From an uncultured Solobacterium sp. (GTDB taxonomy: Bacteria > Bacillota_I > Bacilli_A > Erysipelotrichales > Erysipelotrichaceae), in the NCBI GenBank assembly GCA_938039295.1, contig CALHUY010000022.1, forward strand, positions 1 to 34,423: a stretch of DNA of 34,423 bases, written 5' to 3'. Positions 7,319-15,087 of the stretch are shown here, piece after piece. The notes beneath the pieces are model-generated. The model made no database searches, was not told the origin of the DNA, and worked only from the letters and a program-made list of their open reading frames with translations. Positions within the stretch are counted from its first letter, which is position 1, and each line of letters begins with the position of its first letter. Position numbers and translations under genes: made by a program.

Positions 7319-10264
7319 ATGTTTCTAAAGCGAATCGAAATGCAAGGATTTAAGTCCTTTGCGGATCGTACAATTATTCAGTTTGATCATCCGATTACTG
7401 GTATTGTTGGTCCTAATGGTTGTGGTAAATCAAATATCGCTGATTCAGTACGTTGGGTACTTGGTGAACAAAGTGCTAAGAGCATGCGTGGCGATAAAAT
7501 GAATGATGTTATTTTTGCTGGTAGTGCTGATCGTCGTAGAGTCAATATGGCGGAAGTTACTTTAGTATTTGACAATACAAATCATATTTTAAATGATGAC
7601 AAAGACGAGATAGAAGTAACACGTCGTCTTTTTCGTGATTCTGGCGAAGCAGAATATTTAATTAATCGTAAAAATGTACGCTTAAAGGATGTTGTTGATC
7701 TTTTCTTAGATACTGGACTTGGTAAAGATAGTTTAAGTATTATTTCTCAGGGTAATGTCTTATCTTTTGCGGAAGCAAAGCCTCTTGAGCGTCGTGGTAT
7801 CTTTGAGGAAGCTGCAGGTGTAGCAAAGTATAAAAAGAGAAAGTTAGAGTCTTTATCAAAACTAGAAAGAACAAAGGCAAATTTAGATCGTTCTAATGAT
7901 ATTTTAATTGAGCTTGAAAAGCAGGTTTCTCCATTAAAGAGACAAGCTAGAAAAGCAGAGATTTATCGTGAAAAGAAGAAACGTTTAGAAGAAATTGAAA
8001 TCTCAGTTTTAGTACAAGATATTGAAAGTATCCACGCAGATATTGAGACTGCAAAGAAAGCACTCTTTGATATTGAAACAAAGACAACTATGTTTTCTAC
8101 AGATATTCAAATCAATGAGACAAAACTCTCTGAAAGTAGAAGACAGATTTCTACATTAGACCGTGAAATCAATGACTTGCAAGATGAACTAATGAAAAAG
8201 TTCAATGAAATTGCTGGTTTAGAAGCACGTCGTACAGAGCTTGATGAAAAGCGTAAGTATATTGTAGAAACTGGTACTAATGAACAGAAGGCAAAACAAC
8301 TAGCTGGATTAATTGAAGAAGCTAGGGTTGAATATGAGGACCGTCAAAAGCGTTTAGATGATTTGAATACTGAAATTCGTTTATATTCACAACAATTAAG
8401 TGCAGCAGCTGCAAATATCGTTGATAAACGCAGTGAATATGACCAAGCATCAAATCGTTTACGTTCACTTGAAAACAGAAAGAACGTTATCGATCAGTTA
8501 ATGCGCAATCCGTTCAATAACCAACAAGGTATTCGTTCTATTATGGAAAACCAAAATGCATTATCAGGTATTTTAGGTGTAATTGGACAGGTATTACAAG
8601 TTGAAAATGGTTATGAAGAAGCAGTTTCAACAGCATTAGGTGCAGCAATGAATCATATCGTTACTGTTGATGAACAGGCTGCTCGTGATGCGATTCGTTT
8701 CTTAAACCGTAACCAATCAGGTCGTGCAACATTTTTACCATTAACAGTATGTACTCCACGCTATGTATCTCAAGATAACCAGATTATTTGTCAGAATACA
8801 AAGGGGTATTTAGGTGTTGCGGCAGACTTTGTAAAAAATAATAATCAGTTTGAACCAGTTATTACAAGCTTATTGAATAATGTTCTTGTTGTAGAGGACA
8901 TGGAAGCCGGTAATGAATTATCTACTTTAACCAAGCGATTATACAAAATTGTAACTCTGAGTGGAGAAGTTATTCACCGTGGTGGTTCTATGACTGGTGG
9001 TAAGACCCGTCATGATACAAATATTATGACTATGCGCAAAGAGGCAGAAGAAATCAATGCGTTAATTGATGCGGAATCTGCACGTTTACAACTTGCGACA
9101 AAGGCTTTAAATCAAGCAAACGAAGCTCGTGATAAAGCAGCACAAGCGATGAGTGAAAAGCGCTATGCAGTTGCGGCTCTTGAGCCTGTCGTAGATGCTA
9201 AGAAAGCTAAACTTGAAAAGTTAAAGAATGACTTAGCATTATTAGATCCTAAGGGCTTAAGTCATGATAGTGATGAATCACATACAGAAGAATTGATTGT
9301 TCGCTTAAACCAAGCTTATTTAGAACGTGATACGATCACAAATGATATGAAGGCGAAGCGTGAGCAAAGATATCAGATTAACCAAGAAGCAGAACGTAGA
9401 GAACAACAAACCCGTCAAATGCGTAAAGAATTAAGTACTGCAGAAGCTAGTGCAAATGCGATTAAGGTTGATCAAGGAAAGCTTGAAACACGCATGGAAG
9501 CTTGCTTACAAAGACTTGCAAGCGAATACCAGTTAACATATGAATTTGCTAAGACTAAGGTAACTAATGAACAGATAGAAAACGCAAAGGAAGAAGTTGC
9601 ACAGTTGCGTGCAGATATTGAACGTCTTGGTAATATCAATATGAATGCACCAGAGGAATATAACGAAGTGAATGAACGCTATGAAACATTAAAGAATCAA
9701 ATCGCGGAACTAACAGAAAGTGTTGATAAGATTTTGGCTGCGATTGATGAGATGGATACAGTTATGAAGCGTCAATTTAAAGAGACTTTTGATAAAGTTA
9801 ACGCAGAGTTTAATGATATCTTCCGTGCTCTTTATGGTGGTGGTAAAGCAGTTCTTACACTACAAGATCCATCTGATATCTTAAATACAGGTATTGATAT
9901 TGATGCACAACCTCCAGGAAAGGCTGTTCAAAATAACATGTTATTCTCTGGTGGTGAAAAGAGTTTAATTGCGCTATGTGTACTATTTGCAATATTGAAG
10001 ATTAAGCCTGTGCCTATGGTTATTCTCGATGAGGTAGAGGCAGCGTTAGACCCAGGTAATGTAGAGCGTTTTGCACAATACTTACATCACTATACACATC
10101 AGACACAGTTTATCGTTGTTACACACCGTCCAGGTACAATGGAAAATGCTGACGTACTCTATGGCGTAACAATGCAAAACCAAGGTGTATCACAGATGTT
10201 AAAGGTTGCCTTACATGATGCACTTAGTATGGCAGATGCTACAAATGAGGAGGTACAAGCATGA
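7319..10264 (+). CDS. smc: Chromosome segregation ATPase SMC with short coiled-coil arms
   Basis: SMC is the motor subunit of bacterial condensin; it loads at the origin, extrudes loops and helps separate sister chromosomes. The 981-aa protein has the N-terminal head with Walker A (GPNGCGKSN, residues 31-39), a Q-loop region (SIISQGNVLSFAEA), a coiled coil (about 170-410), the hinge (about 410-560, with GRATFLPL and GGSMTGG), the returning coiled coil (about 560-810) and the C-terminal head with the ABC signature LFSGGEKSLIALC and Walker B (VILDEVEAALDPGN). The family is usually near 1,180 aa, so each arm is about 90-100 residues shorter than in Bacillus; both heads and the hinge look complete. 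It overlaps ftsY by 4 bp (ATGA). The kleisin partners ScpA and ScpB are not in the window. Confidence 0.96.
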   Translation: MFLKRIEMQGFKSFADRTIIQFDHPITGIVGPNGCGKSNIADSVRWVLGEQSAKSMRGDKMNDVIFAGSADRRRVNMAEVTLVFDNTNHILNDDKDEIEVTRRLFRDSGEAEYLINRKNVRLKDVVDLFLDTGLGKDSLSIISQGNVLSFAEAKPLERRGIFEEAAGVAKYKKRKLESLSKLERTKANLDRSNDILIELEKQVSPLKRQARKAEIYREKKKRLEEIEISVLVQDIESIHADIETAKKALFDIETKTTMFSTDIQINETKLSESRRQISTLDREINDLQDELMKKFNEIAGLEARRTELDEKRKYIVETGTNEQKAKQLAGLIEEARVEYEDRQKRLDDLNTEIRLYSQQLSAAAANIVDKRSEYDQASNRLRSLENRKNVIDQLMRNPFNNQQGIRSIMENQNALSGILGVIGQVLQVENGYEEAVSTALGAAMNHIVTVDEQAARDAIRFLNRNQSGRATFLPLTVCTPRYVSQDNQIICQNTKGYLGVAADFVKNNNQFEPVITSLLNNVLVVEDMEAGNELSTLTKRLYKIVTLSGEVIHRGGSMTGGKTRHDTNIMTMRKEAEEINALIDAESARLQLATKALNQANEARDKAAQAMSEKRYAVAALEPVVDAKKAKLEKLKNDLALLDPKGLSHDSDESHTEELIVRLNQAYLERDTITNDMKAKREQRYQINQEAERREQQTRQMRKELSTAEASANAIKVDQGKLETRMEACLQRLASEYQLTYEFAKTKVTNEQIENAKEEVAQLRADIERLGNINMNAPEEYNEVNERYETLKNQIAELTESVDKILAAIDEMDTVMKRQFKETFDKVNAEFNDIFRALYGGGKAVLTLQDPSDILNTGIDIDAQPPGKAVQNNMLFSGGEKSLIALCVLFAILKIKPVPMVILDEVEAALDPGNVERFAQYLHHYTHQTQFIVVTHRPGTMENADVLYGVTMQNQGVSQMLKVALHDALSMADATNEEVQA

Positions 10265-11232
10265 GTTTTTTAGATAAGTTAAAAGAAGCCTTCTCTAAAA
10301 AAGATGATAAAGCTACATATCTTTCCGGTTTTAAAAAATCAAAACAAACTTTTGGTGATCAATTAAACCAAATGCAATATAAATATAAAGGGGTAGATGA
10401 TGACTTTCTTGAGCAGTTAACAATTATCCTTTTGGAAAGTGATGTTGGAATTGAAACAGCTGACTATATCTGCGAGCAGATGAAGTTAAAGTGCTCAGAA
10501 TATCCTTCGATTACATTCAAGTGGGCAATGAATTTCTTACTAGAAACAATGAAGGAAATTTATGAAGCAACTCCCGATAAACCAATCTCATTTAATGAGA
10601 ATGGCACAACTGTATTCTTATTAGAAGGTGTGAATGGGTCTGGTAAAACTACAACTTCTGCTAAACTTGCACGCATGTTCTTAGACCAAGGCAAGACAGT
10701 CGCATTTACAGCAGCGGATACTTTCCGTGCTGGTGCAATTGACCAACTTGCAAAATGGGGTGAACGCTTAGGTGTTCCTTGTATCAAAGGGATTGAAAAT
10801 GGAGATCCTAGTGCGGCAATCGTTGATGGATGTCGTTATGCAAAAGAAAATAATATAGATGTATTATTATGCGATACTGCTGGGCGCTTACAGAACAAAG
10901 CAAATCTAATGAATGAGTTATCTAAGATGAATCGTGTAGCAGCGAAAGAAATTCCTGGTGCACCACATAATACATGGCTTGTCTTAGATGCAACAACAGG
11001 ACAAAATGGTTTGTCCCAAGCACAGATTTTCGCAGAAGCGACTAATTTAAGCGGTATTATCTTAACGAAGATGGATGGAACAGCGAAGGGTGGTATTGTC
11101 ATTGCCATTAAGCATAAACTACATATTCCTGTATATTATTTAGGTTTAGGTGAGCAACCTACTGATTTACGTCCATTTGACTTAGATGCATATTTATATA
11201 GCATTTCAGAAGGACTAGAAAATGCAAAGTAA
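10261..11232 (+). CDS. ftsY: Signal recognition particle receptor FtsY
   Basis: FtsY is the membrane-associated SRP receptor GTPase that docks ribosome-SRP complexes for co-translational membrane insertion. The 323-aa protein has a short N-terminal acidic/basic region without a long A domain, then the NG domain. The GTPase motifs are G1 GVNGSGKTTT (about 123-132), the FRAGA insertion-box motif, G3 DTAGR (205-209) and G4 TKMDG (269-273), followed by AKGGIV and the closing motif GLGEQPTDLRPF. It starts inside the smc stop and overlaps ylxM by 11 bp, so smc-ftsY-ylxM are translationally coupled. The pairing smc-ftsY-ylxM is common in Bacillota; the usual next gene, ffh, is missing here. Confidence 0.97.
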   Translation: MSFLDKLKEAFSKKDDKATYLSGFKKSKQTFGDQLNQMQYKYKGVDDDFLEQLTIILLESDVGIETADYICEQMKLKCSEYPSITFKWAMNFLLETMKEIYEATPDKPISFNENGTTVFLLEGVNGSGKTTTSAKLARMFLDQGKTVAFTAADTFRAGAIDQLAKWGERLGVPCIKGIENGDPSAAIVDGCRYAKENNIDVLLCDTAGRLQNKANLMNELSKMNRVAAKEIPGAPHNTWLVLDATTGQNGLSQAQIFAEATNLSGIILTKMDGTAKGGIVIAIKHKLHIPVYYLGLGEQPTDLRPFDLDAYLYSISEGLENAK

Positions 11233-11539
11233 GTTATATTACAACAGTTTATTGGACTTTTACGAAAAGCTATTAACACAAAAACAACAGGAAATTTGTA
11301 ACTTCTATTTCCGTGATGATCTATCATTGCAGGAAATCAGTGAACTAGTAAACACATCACGGGCAGCGATTCATGATACTATCAAACGCTGTCGTATTGA
11401 ACTAGATTCTTATGAAGAAAAGTTATGCATGCATGCATCTTACACAAAACGATGCAAGCTATATGAAAAGATTCGAAAAATTGGTTCAGCAGAGGTTATT
11501 AAACTAATCGACCAATGCTTAGATACAGAAATTGATTAA
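11222..11539 (+). CDS. ylxM: YlxM family helix-turn-helix protein (SRP-associated)
   Basis: A 105-aa protein with a sigma-70 region-4-like helix-turn-helix: LTQKQQEICNFYFRDDLSLQ, then EISELVNTSRAAIHDTIKRC. This is the UPF0122/YlxM family, which stimulates SRP GTPase activity in streptococci and is normally encoded next to ffh. The ATG lies inside the 3' end of ftsY (11-bp overlap). Here the next gene is ackA, which has its own strong AAGGAGG. Function is inferred from the family and the ftsY neighbour; binding to SRP rather than DNA is the more likely role. Confidence 0.87.
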   Translation: MQSKLYYNSLLDFYEKLLTQKQQEICNFYFRDDLSLQEISELVNTSRAAIHDTIKRCRIELDSYEEKLCMHASYTKRCKLYEKIRKIGSAEVIKLIDQCLDTEID

Positions 11540-11549
11540 GGAGGAAGAT

Positions 11550-12746
11550 ATGAGTAAGGTCATTTCAGTAAATTCAGGATCATCATCACTAAAGTTTCAA
11601 TTATTTGATATGCCAAGTGAAACAGTATTAACTAGTGGACAGGCAGAACGTATCGGTCAACAGATGGGTGCGTTTACAATCAAGTACAATGGAACGAAAG
11701 AAAATGTAGAACTTCCAATTCCAAACCACAAGGTAGCTGTTGATATTCTTTTAAATAAATTAACAGAGCTTGGTATTGTGGAAAATCTTGATGAAATCAA
11801 GGGTGCAGGTCACCGTATCGTGCAAGGTGGTTCTTCATTCGATCAGTCTGTAGTTGTAGATGAACAGGTTGAAAAAATTGTTGAAGAATATGGTGAACTA
11901 GCACCACTACACAACCCAGCACACTTAGTATGTTATAGAGCATTCAAGGAATCTTTACCAAATATTGGTCACGTATTCGTATTTGATACAGCATTCCATC
12001 AGACGATGCCAGAGGAATCCTATATCTTCCCAGTACCATATGAATGGTATACAGATTATAAGATTCGTCGTTATGGTGCTCATGGTACAAGCCATCAATA
12101 TGTTAACCGTCGTACTGCTGAATTAATGGGTAAAGATGTTAATACCTTAAATATGATTACTTGCCACTTAGGCAATGGTGCATCTATTACTGCGATTAAG
12201 AATGGTAAAGTTATTAATACATCTATGGGATTAACACCATTAGGTGGAATTATGATGGGTACACGTTGTGGTGATTTAGATCCTACAGTTGTATATTACA
12301 TGATGAAGAAATTAGGATGTACACCAGATGATATGGATAGATACTTAAACAAGAAGTCTGGTATGTTAGGTATTTCTGGTATTAGTTCAGATGCTCGTGA
12401 TGTTCAGGCAGCAATTGATGCAGGTGATCCACGCGGTATCTTAACTGGTAAACTATATACAAACCGTGTCATTAACGTTGTAGGTGGTTATTACTTCCAA
12501 TTAGGCCATGTTGATGCAATTGCATTTACAGCAGGTCTTGGTGAGAATGATGACGCGTGCAGAGAACGTATTTTAAAGGCTATGGAAGAAGCTTTAGGCT
12601 TAAGTATCGACTATGAATTAAATGCTACAATTCATGGTAAGGAATGCCTCATTTCCAAGCCTGACTCAAAGGTACAGGTATGGATTGTTCCTACAAACGA
12701 AGAAGTTGTAATTGCACGCGATACAGTTAGATTGTTAGGACTATAA
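11550..12746 (+). CDS. ackA: Acetate kinase
   Basis: It converts acetyl phosphate and ADP to acetate and ATP, a main energy-yielding step of fermentation. The start is the ATG at 11550 with AAGGAGG at 11538-11544; a TTG at 11532 gives a longer frame but would place the ribosome site inside the gene. The 398-aa protein has the ASKHA-fold motifs: the phosphate loop NSGSSSLKFQLF at the N-terminus, GAGHRIVQGG, FDTAFHQTMP, GAHGTSHQYV, the nucleotide-binding HLGNGASITAI, GLTPLGGIMMGTRCGDLDP and TAGLGEN near the end. All catalytic blocks are present and the length is normal (about 400). No pta gene for phosphotransacetylase is adjacent, so acetyl phosphate must come from elsewhere. The stop overlaps the next start as TAATG. 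Confidence 0.97.
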   Translation: MSKVISVNSGSSSLKFQLFDMPSETVLTSGQAERIGQQMGAFTIKYNGTKENVELPIPNHKVAVDILLNKLTELGIVENLDEIKGAGHRIVQGGSSFDQSVVVDEQVEKIVEEYGELAPLHNPAHLVCYRAFKESLPNIGHVFVFDTAFHQTMPEESYIFPVPYEWYTDYKIRRYGAHGTSHQYVNRRTAELMGKDVNTLNMITCHLGNGASITAIKNGKVINTSMGLTPLGGIMMGTRCGDLDPTVVYYMMKKLGCTPDDMDRYLNKKSGMLGISGISSDARDVQAAIDAGDPRGILTGKLYTNRVINVVGGYYFQLGHVDAIAFTAGLGENDDACRERILKAMEEALGLSIDYELNATIHGKECLISKPDSKVQVWIVPTNEEVVIARDTVRLLGL

Positions 12747-13693
12747 TGAATCTCGATTTTAAGACATTATTAAAGACAATTGAGGATGCAGATGTCATTA
12801 CATTATTTAGACATACGCATCCCGATTGCGATGCGCTAAGCTCTCAGAATGGAATGTGTAGCTGGATTAAAACAAACTTTCCAAGCAAAAGGGTATATAG
12901 GTTAGGGGAGGAGACAACAGATCAAACTGTTTATCCACCATCAGATAAAGTTGATGAAGATACAATACGTTCTAGTACAGCGATTATTTTAGATACCGGA
13001 AACAAAGAACGTATTGATGATCAACGTTATGCGCTTGCAAAACAGGTCATTAAAATCGATCATCATCCAAATCTAGATCCATATGGAACTCAGAATTATG
13101 TCTGTGAAGAAGCAGCTGCCACTTGTGAAATTCTCACAAGTTTCTTTGCAAGCTGTGATAACCAGATTACGAATCATGAGATTGCAACTTATCTTTATAA
13201 GGGATTATTAACTGATACCTTATGCTTTAGAACAAGCAATACAACACAACATACACTTGAAATGGCAGCTAAACTAGCATCATATAATCTAGCAATTCCT
13301 GAACTGAATCGTGAGTTATTTGATGTTAGTTACAAAACATTCCATTTCAGTAACTGGATTCGTTCTAATGCACAGTTACTCGGTGAACATTTAGCATATG
13401 TAATCATTCCAGTATCTATTCAGAATGAATATAATATCAGTGCTTCATCAGCACGTAATCGTATTGACGAAATTGGGCATGTAAAAGAATTTGCAATTTG
13501 GGCTATATTTACTGAAAAAATTGTAGATGGTCATAAACTATATGATGGTTCATTACGTTCTAAAACAGCAATCATCAATACAATTGCTAATAAATATCAT
13601 GGTGGTGGTCATAAGAATGCTTCAGGCGTTAAAGATCTCACTGAAAATGATTTACAAAATTTACTACAAGATTTATATAAAGTTAGTAACTAG
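12746..13693 (+). CDS. DHH/DHHA1 phosphoesterase, NrnA-like nanoRNase/pAp phosphatase
   Basis: A 315-aa cytoplasmic phosphoesterase of the NrnA type, which degrades very short RNAs and often 3'-phosphoadenosine 5'-phosphate. The DHH domain shows FRHTHPDCDALSSQNG near residue 20 (first metal-binding motif), ILDTGNKERID, and the name-giving IDHHPN at about residue 107. The C-terminal DHHA1 domain has the substrate-binding GGGHKNASGV near residue 290. It starts on the last base of the ackA stop (TAATG), so the two are coupled. It is the last gene of the smc run; I see no strong terminator after it, only an inverted repeat in the hup promoter. Activity on c-di-nucleotide breakdown products is an alternative role. 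Confidence 0.88.
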   Translation: MNLDFKTLLKTIEDADVITLFRHTHPDCDALSSQNGMCSWIKTNFPSKRVYRLGEETTDQTVYPPSDKVDEDTIRSSTAIILDTGNKERIDDQRYALAKQVIKIDHHPNLDPYGTQNYVCEEAAATCEILTSFFASCDNQITNHEIATYLYKGLLTDTLCFRTSNTTQHTLEMAAKLASYNLAIPELNRELFDVSYKTFHFSNWIRSNAQLLGEHLAYVIIPVSIQNEYNISASSARNRIDEIGHVKEFAIWAIFTEKIVDGHKLYDGSLRSKTAIINTIANKYHGGGHKNASGVKDLTENDLQNLLQDLYKVSN

Positions 13694-13730
13694 CACATAT
13701 AAACAAAAAATGTCAATATTGAATGTGCTA
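13691..13730. repeat. 8-bp perfect inverted repeat across the hup promoter
   Basis: TAGCACAT (13691-13698) is the exact reverse complement of ATGTGCTA (13723-13730), 24 bases apart. The left arm overlaps the nrnA-like stop codon and the right arm covers the 3' edge of the hup -35 box. There is no T tract, so a terminator is unlikely; an operator is possible. Confidence 0.5.
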
Positions 13731-13748
13731 TAAAAACTATAGTAAAAT
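13719..13748 (+). promoter_or_regulatory. Promoter of hup
   Basis: TTGAAT (13719-13724) and TAAAAT (13743-13748) are separated by 18 bp. Transcription would begin near 13755, followed by the strong AGGAGG eight bases before the hup ATG. Confidence 0.7.
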
Positions 13749-13773
13749 ACAAACATATTAGGAGGAAATAAAA

Positions 13774-14058
13774 ATGGCAGAAACATTAAATAAGAAGAGC
13801 ATTGCTGAATTAGTAGCAGAAAAGCACAACCTAACTAAGAAAGAAGCAGCAGAGATTATCGATTTAGTATTTGATACAGTATCAGGTACTTTAAAAGATG
13901 GTGGTCGTGTAGATATTTCCGGCTTTGGCAAGTTTGAAGTAAAGACACGTGCAGCACGTACAGGTATCAACCCACAAACAAAAGAAACAATCAAGATTCC
14001 TGCATCAAAGGTTCCAGGATTCAAAGCAGCTAAGAACTTAAAGGAATTAGTTAAGTAA
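13774..14058 (+). CDS. hup: HU nucleoid DNA-binding protein
   Basis: HU is the abundant, non-specific DNA-bending protein that compacts the nucleoid and helps replication and recombination. The 94-aa protein has the alpha-helical dimerisation half (LNKKSIAELVAEKHNLTKKE) and the beta-arm signature GRVDISGFGKFEVKTRAART, followed by GINPQTKETIKIPASKVPGF with the arm-tip proline. Length is normal (about 90). It has its own promoter, a strong AGGAGG and its own terminator, so it is a single-gene unit, as expected of a highly expressed gene. It directly borders the Xer-type site; HU often aids recombination synapses, but a role at this site is only an idea. Confidence 0.97.
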   Translation: MAETLNKKSIAELVAEKHNLTKKEAAEIIDLVFDTVSGTLKDGGRVDISGFGKFEVKTRAARTGINPQTKETIKIPASKVPGFKAAKNLKELVK

Positions 14059-14064
14059 GCTATT

Positions 14065-14092
14065 AGGCACTCAAAAGAGTGTCTTTTCTTTT
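14065..14092 (+). terminator. Rho-independent terminator after hup
   Basis: AGGCACTC (14065-14072) pairs with GAGTGTCT (14077-14084), with one G-U pair, across an AAAA loop. It is followed by a T-rich tail to 14092. Confidence 0.85.
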
Positions 14093-14102
14093 ATTATATA
14101 TA

Positions 14103-14130
14103 ACTTCGCATAATGTATGTTATGCGATTT
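14103..14130. other. dif: Candidate Xer recombination site (dif-like, loxP-like)
   Basis: The 28 bp divide into a left arm ACTTCGCATAA (14103-14113), a centre TGTATG (14114-14119) and a right arm TTATGCGATTT (14120-14130). The right arm read in reverse complement matches the left arm at 9 of 11 bases, and the inner seven bases of each arm (CGCATAA / TTATGCG) pair perfectly. This 11-6-11 layout is that of dif, where XerC and XerD each bind one arm and cut at the edges of the centre. By my recollection of the reference sites, it matches E. coli dif at 20 of 28 positions and the left arm matches the Bacillota dif arm at 9 of 11; a 34-bp alignment at 14100-14133 matches P1 loxP at 27 positions. 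It lies between two terminators, 37 bp from the end of a tyrosine recombinase gene, at the point where gene orientation flips. Confidence 0.72.
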
Positions 14131-14140
14131 AAATAAATAT

Positions 14141-14174
14141 AAAAAGATGAGTATCTTATGGAGTTGTTACTCAT
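14141..14174 (-). terminator. Terminator of the nusB-xer operon, overlapping the xer stop
   Basis: On the - strand ATGAGTA (14174-14168) pairs with TACTCAT (14153-14147), then CTTTTT (14146-14141). The upstream arm includes part of the recombinase stop codon at 14167-14169. It means the dif-like palindrome is not needed as this operon's terminator. Confidence 0.68.
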
Positions 14175-15087
14175 CCTTCTTCTTTGGAATATCTAACTCA
14201 TGTGAAGCTAATGGATTAAACTTACTATACGCATCAAACAATTGTTTATTTTGAACGTGTGTATAGATTTCTGTAGTCTGTATATTACTGTGGCCTAGAA
14301 TCTCTTGAATACTTCGTAAATCAGCACCACCTTGTAACATATGTGTTGCGTAACTGTGTCTAAGTTTATGAGGTGTAATATGCTTCTTAAAACCAAGTTC
14401 GACACATTTACGTTGTAATAATAATTCTACGTATTTACTAGTAATCTTACGACCAAATCGATTTAAGAAGAACATATTGGTCTTTTTTTGAACAAGATTC
14501 ATACGAGTAATAGAAACGTATTGCTTTAGAAGTGGAATACTGCCTTTTGGTATCGGAACAATGCGTTCCTTATCCCCCTTTCCAAGTACACGTATTTTGC
14601 CTGTATCAAGGTCTACACGATTGATTGTTAGATTACACACTTCAGATACGCGTAAACCACAGCTATAGATTGTTTCTAAAAGTGTATGATCTAGATTATC
14701 TTGGATATTTGTATCATCAAATGACTGCATTAGCAGCTTAATTTCATCGACAGTACAATATACAGGTAATGTTTTAGGACCTTTATGTACCTGCAAGTTT
14801 AAACTTGGATCTGCCTCATCATGCATCATCGACATAAACTGATGAAATGATCGTATCGCAGCAGTCATTCTTGCTAATGATGTTGAAGCTTTATATTCAC
14901 TTTGCTTTGCTATAAACTCTTCAATTAACTCTGGTTGAATCTTCTTTGTATTTGTAATACCTTGTTCATCTAAAAACTGTTTATATTGCTTTAAATCATT
15001 TTCATATGAAGATACTGTACGCTTACTTTTTCCTTCGTTAATTTTGATATTTGTAAAATATTCAGCAAATGCATCATGAATCTTCAT
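14167..15087 (-). CDS. xerD: Xer-type tyrosine recombinase (XerD-like)
   Basis: A 306-aa site-specific recombinase of the size and layout of chromosomal XerC/XerD/XerS proteins, which resolve chromosome dimers at dif with FtsK. The N-terminal SAM-like DNA-binding domain covers about 1-100. The C-terminal catalytic domain has all six active residues: R146 (CGLRVSEV), K170 (LGKGDKER), H240 and R243 (HKLRH), H266 (LGHSNIQTT) and the nucleophile Y275 (EIYTHV). The spacing is as in E. coli XerD. AAAGGAG precedes the ATG, and the gene overlaps dinB by 14 bp as the last member of the nusB operon. A dif-like site lies just beyond its stop. The XerC-versus-XerD choice is uncertain; with only one recombinase visible, a single-recombinase XerS/XerH-like system is possible. 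Confidence 0.88.
   Translation of the reverse strand: MKIHDAFAEYFTNIKINEGKSKRTVSSYENDLKQYKQFLDEQGITNTKKIQPELIEEFIAKQSEYKASTSLARMTAAIRSFHQFMSMMHDEADPSLNLQVHKGPKTLPVYCTVDEIKLLMQSFDDTNIQDNLDHTLLETIYSCGLRVSEVCNLTINRVDLDTGKIRVLGKGDKERIVPIPKGSIPLLKQYVSITRMNLVQKKTNMFFLNRFGRKITSKYVELLLQRKCVELGFKKHITPHKLRHSYATHMLQGGADLRSIQEILGHSNIQTTEIYTHVQNKQLFDAYSKFNPLASHELDIPKKKDE

Noticed and set aside
14103..14130. The same palindrome as a shared terminator for hup and xer
   Set aside because: Both genes have their own hairpin plus T tract closer to the stop, and no T tract follows this one.
14100..14133. A true loxP site from a vector or P1-like phage
   Set aside because: The right arm differs at five positions, there are no flanking vector or phage genes, and the symmetric Xer-type 11-6-11 layout fits better.
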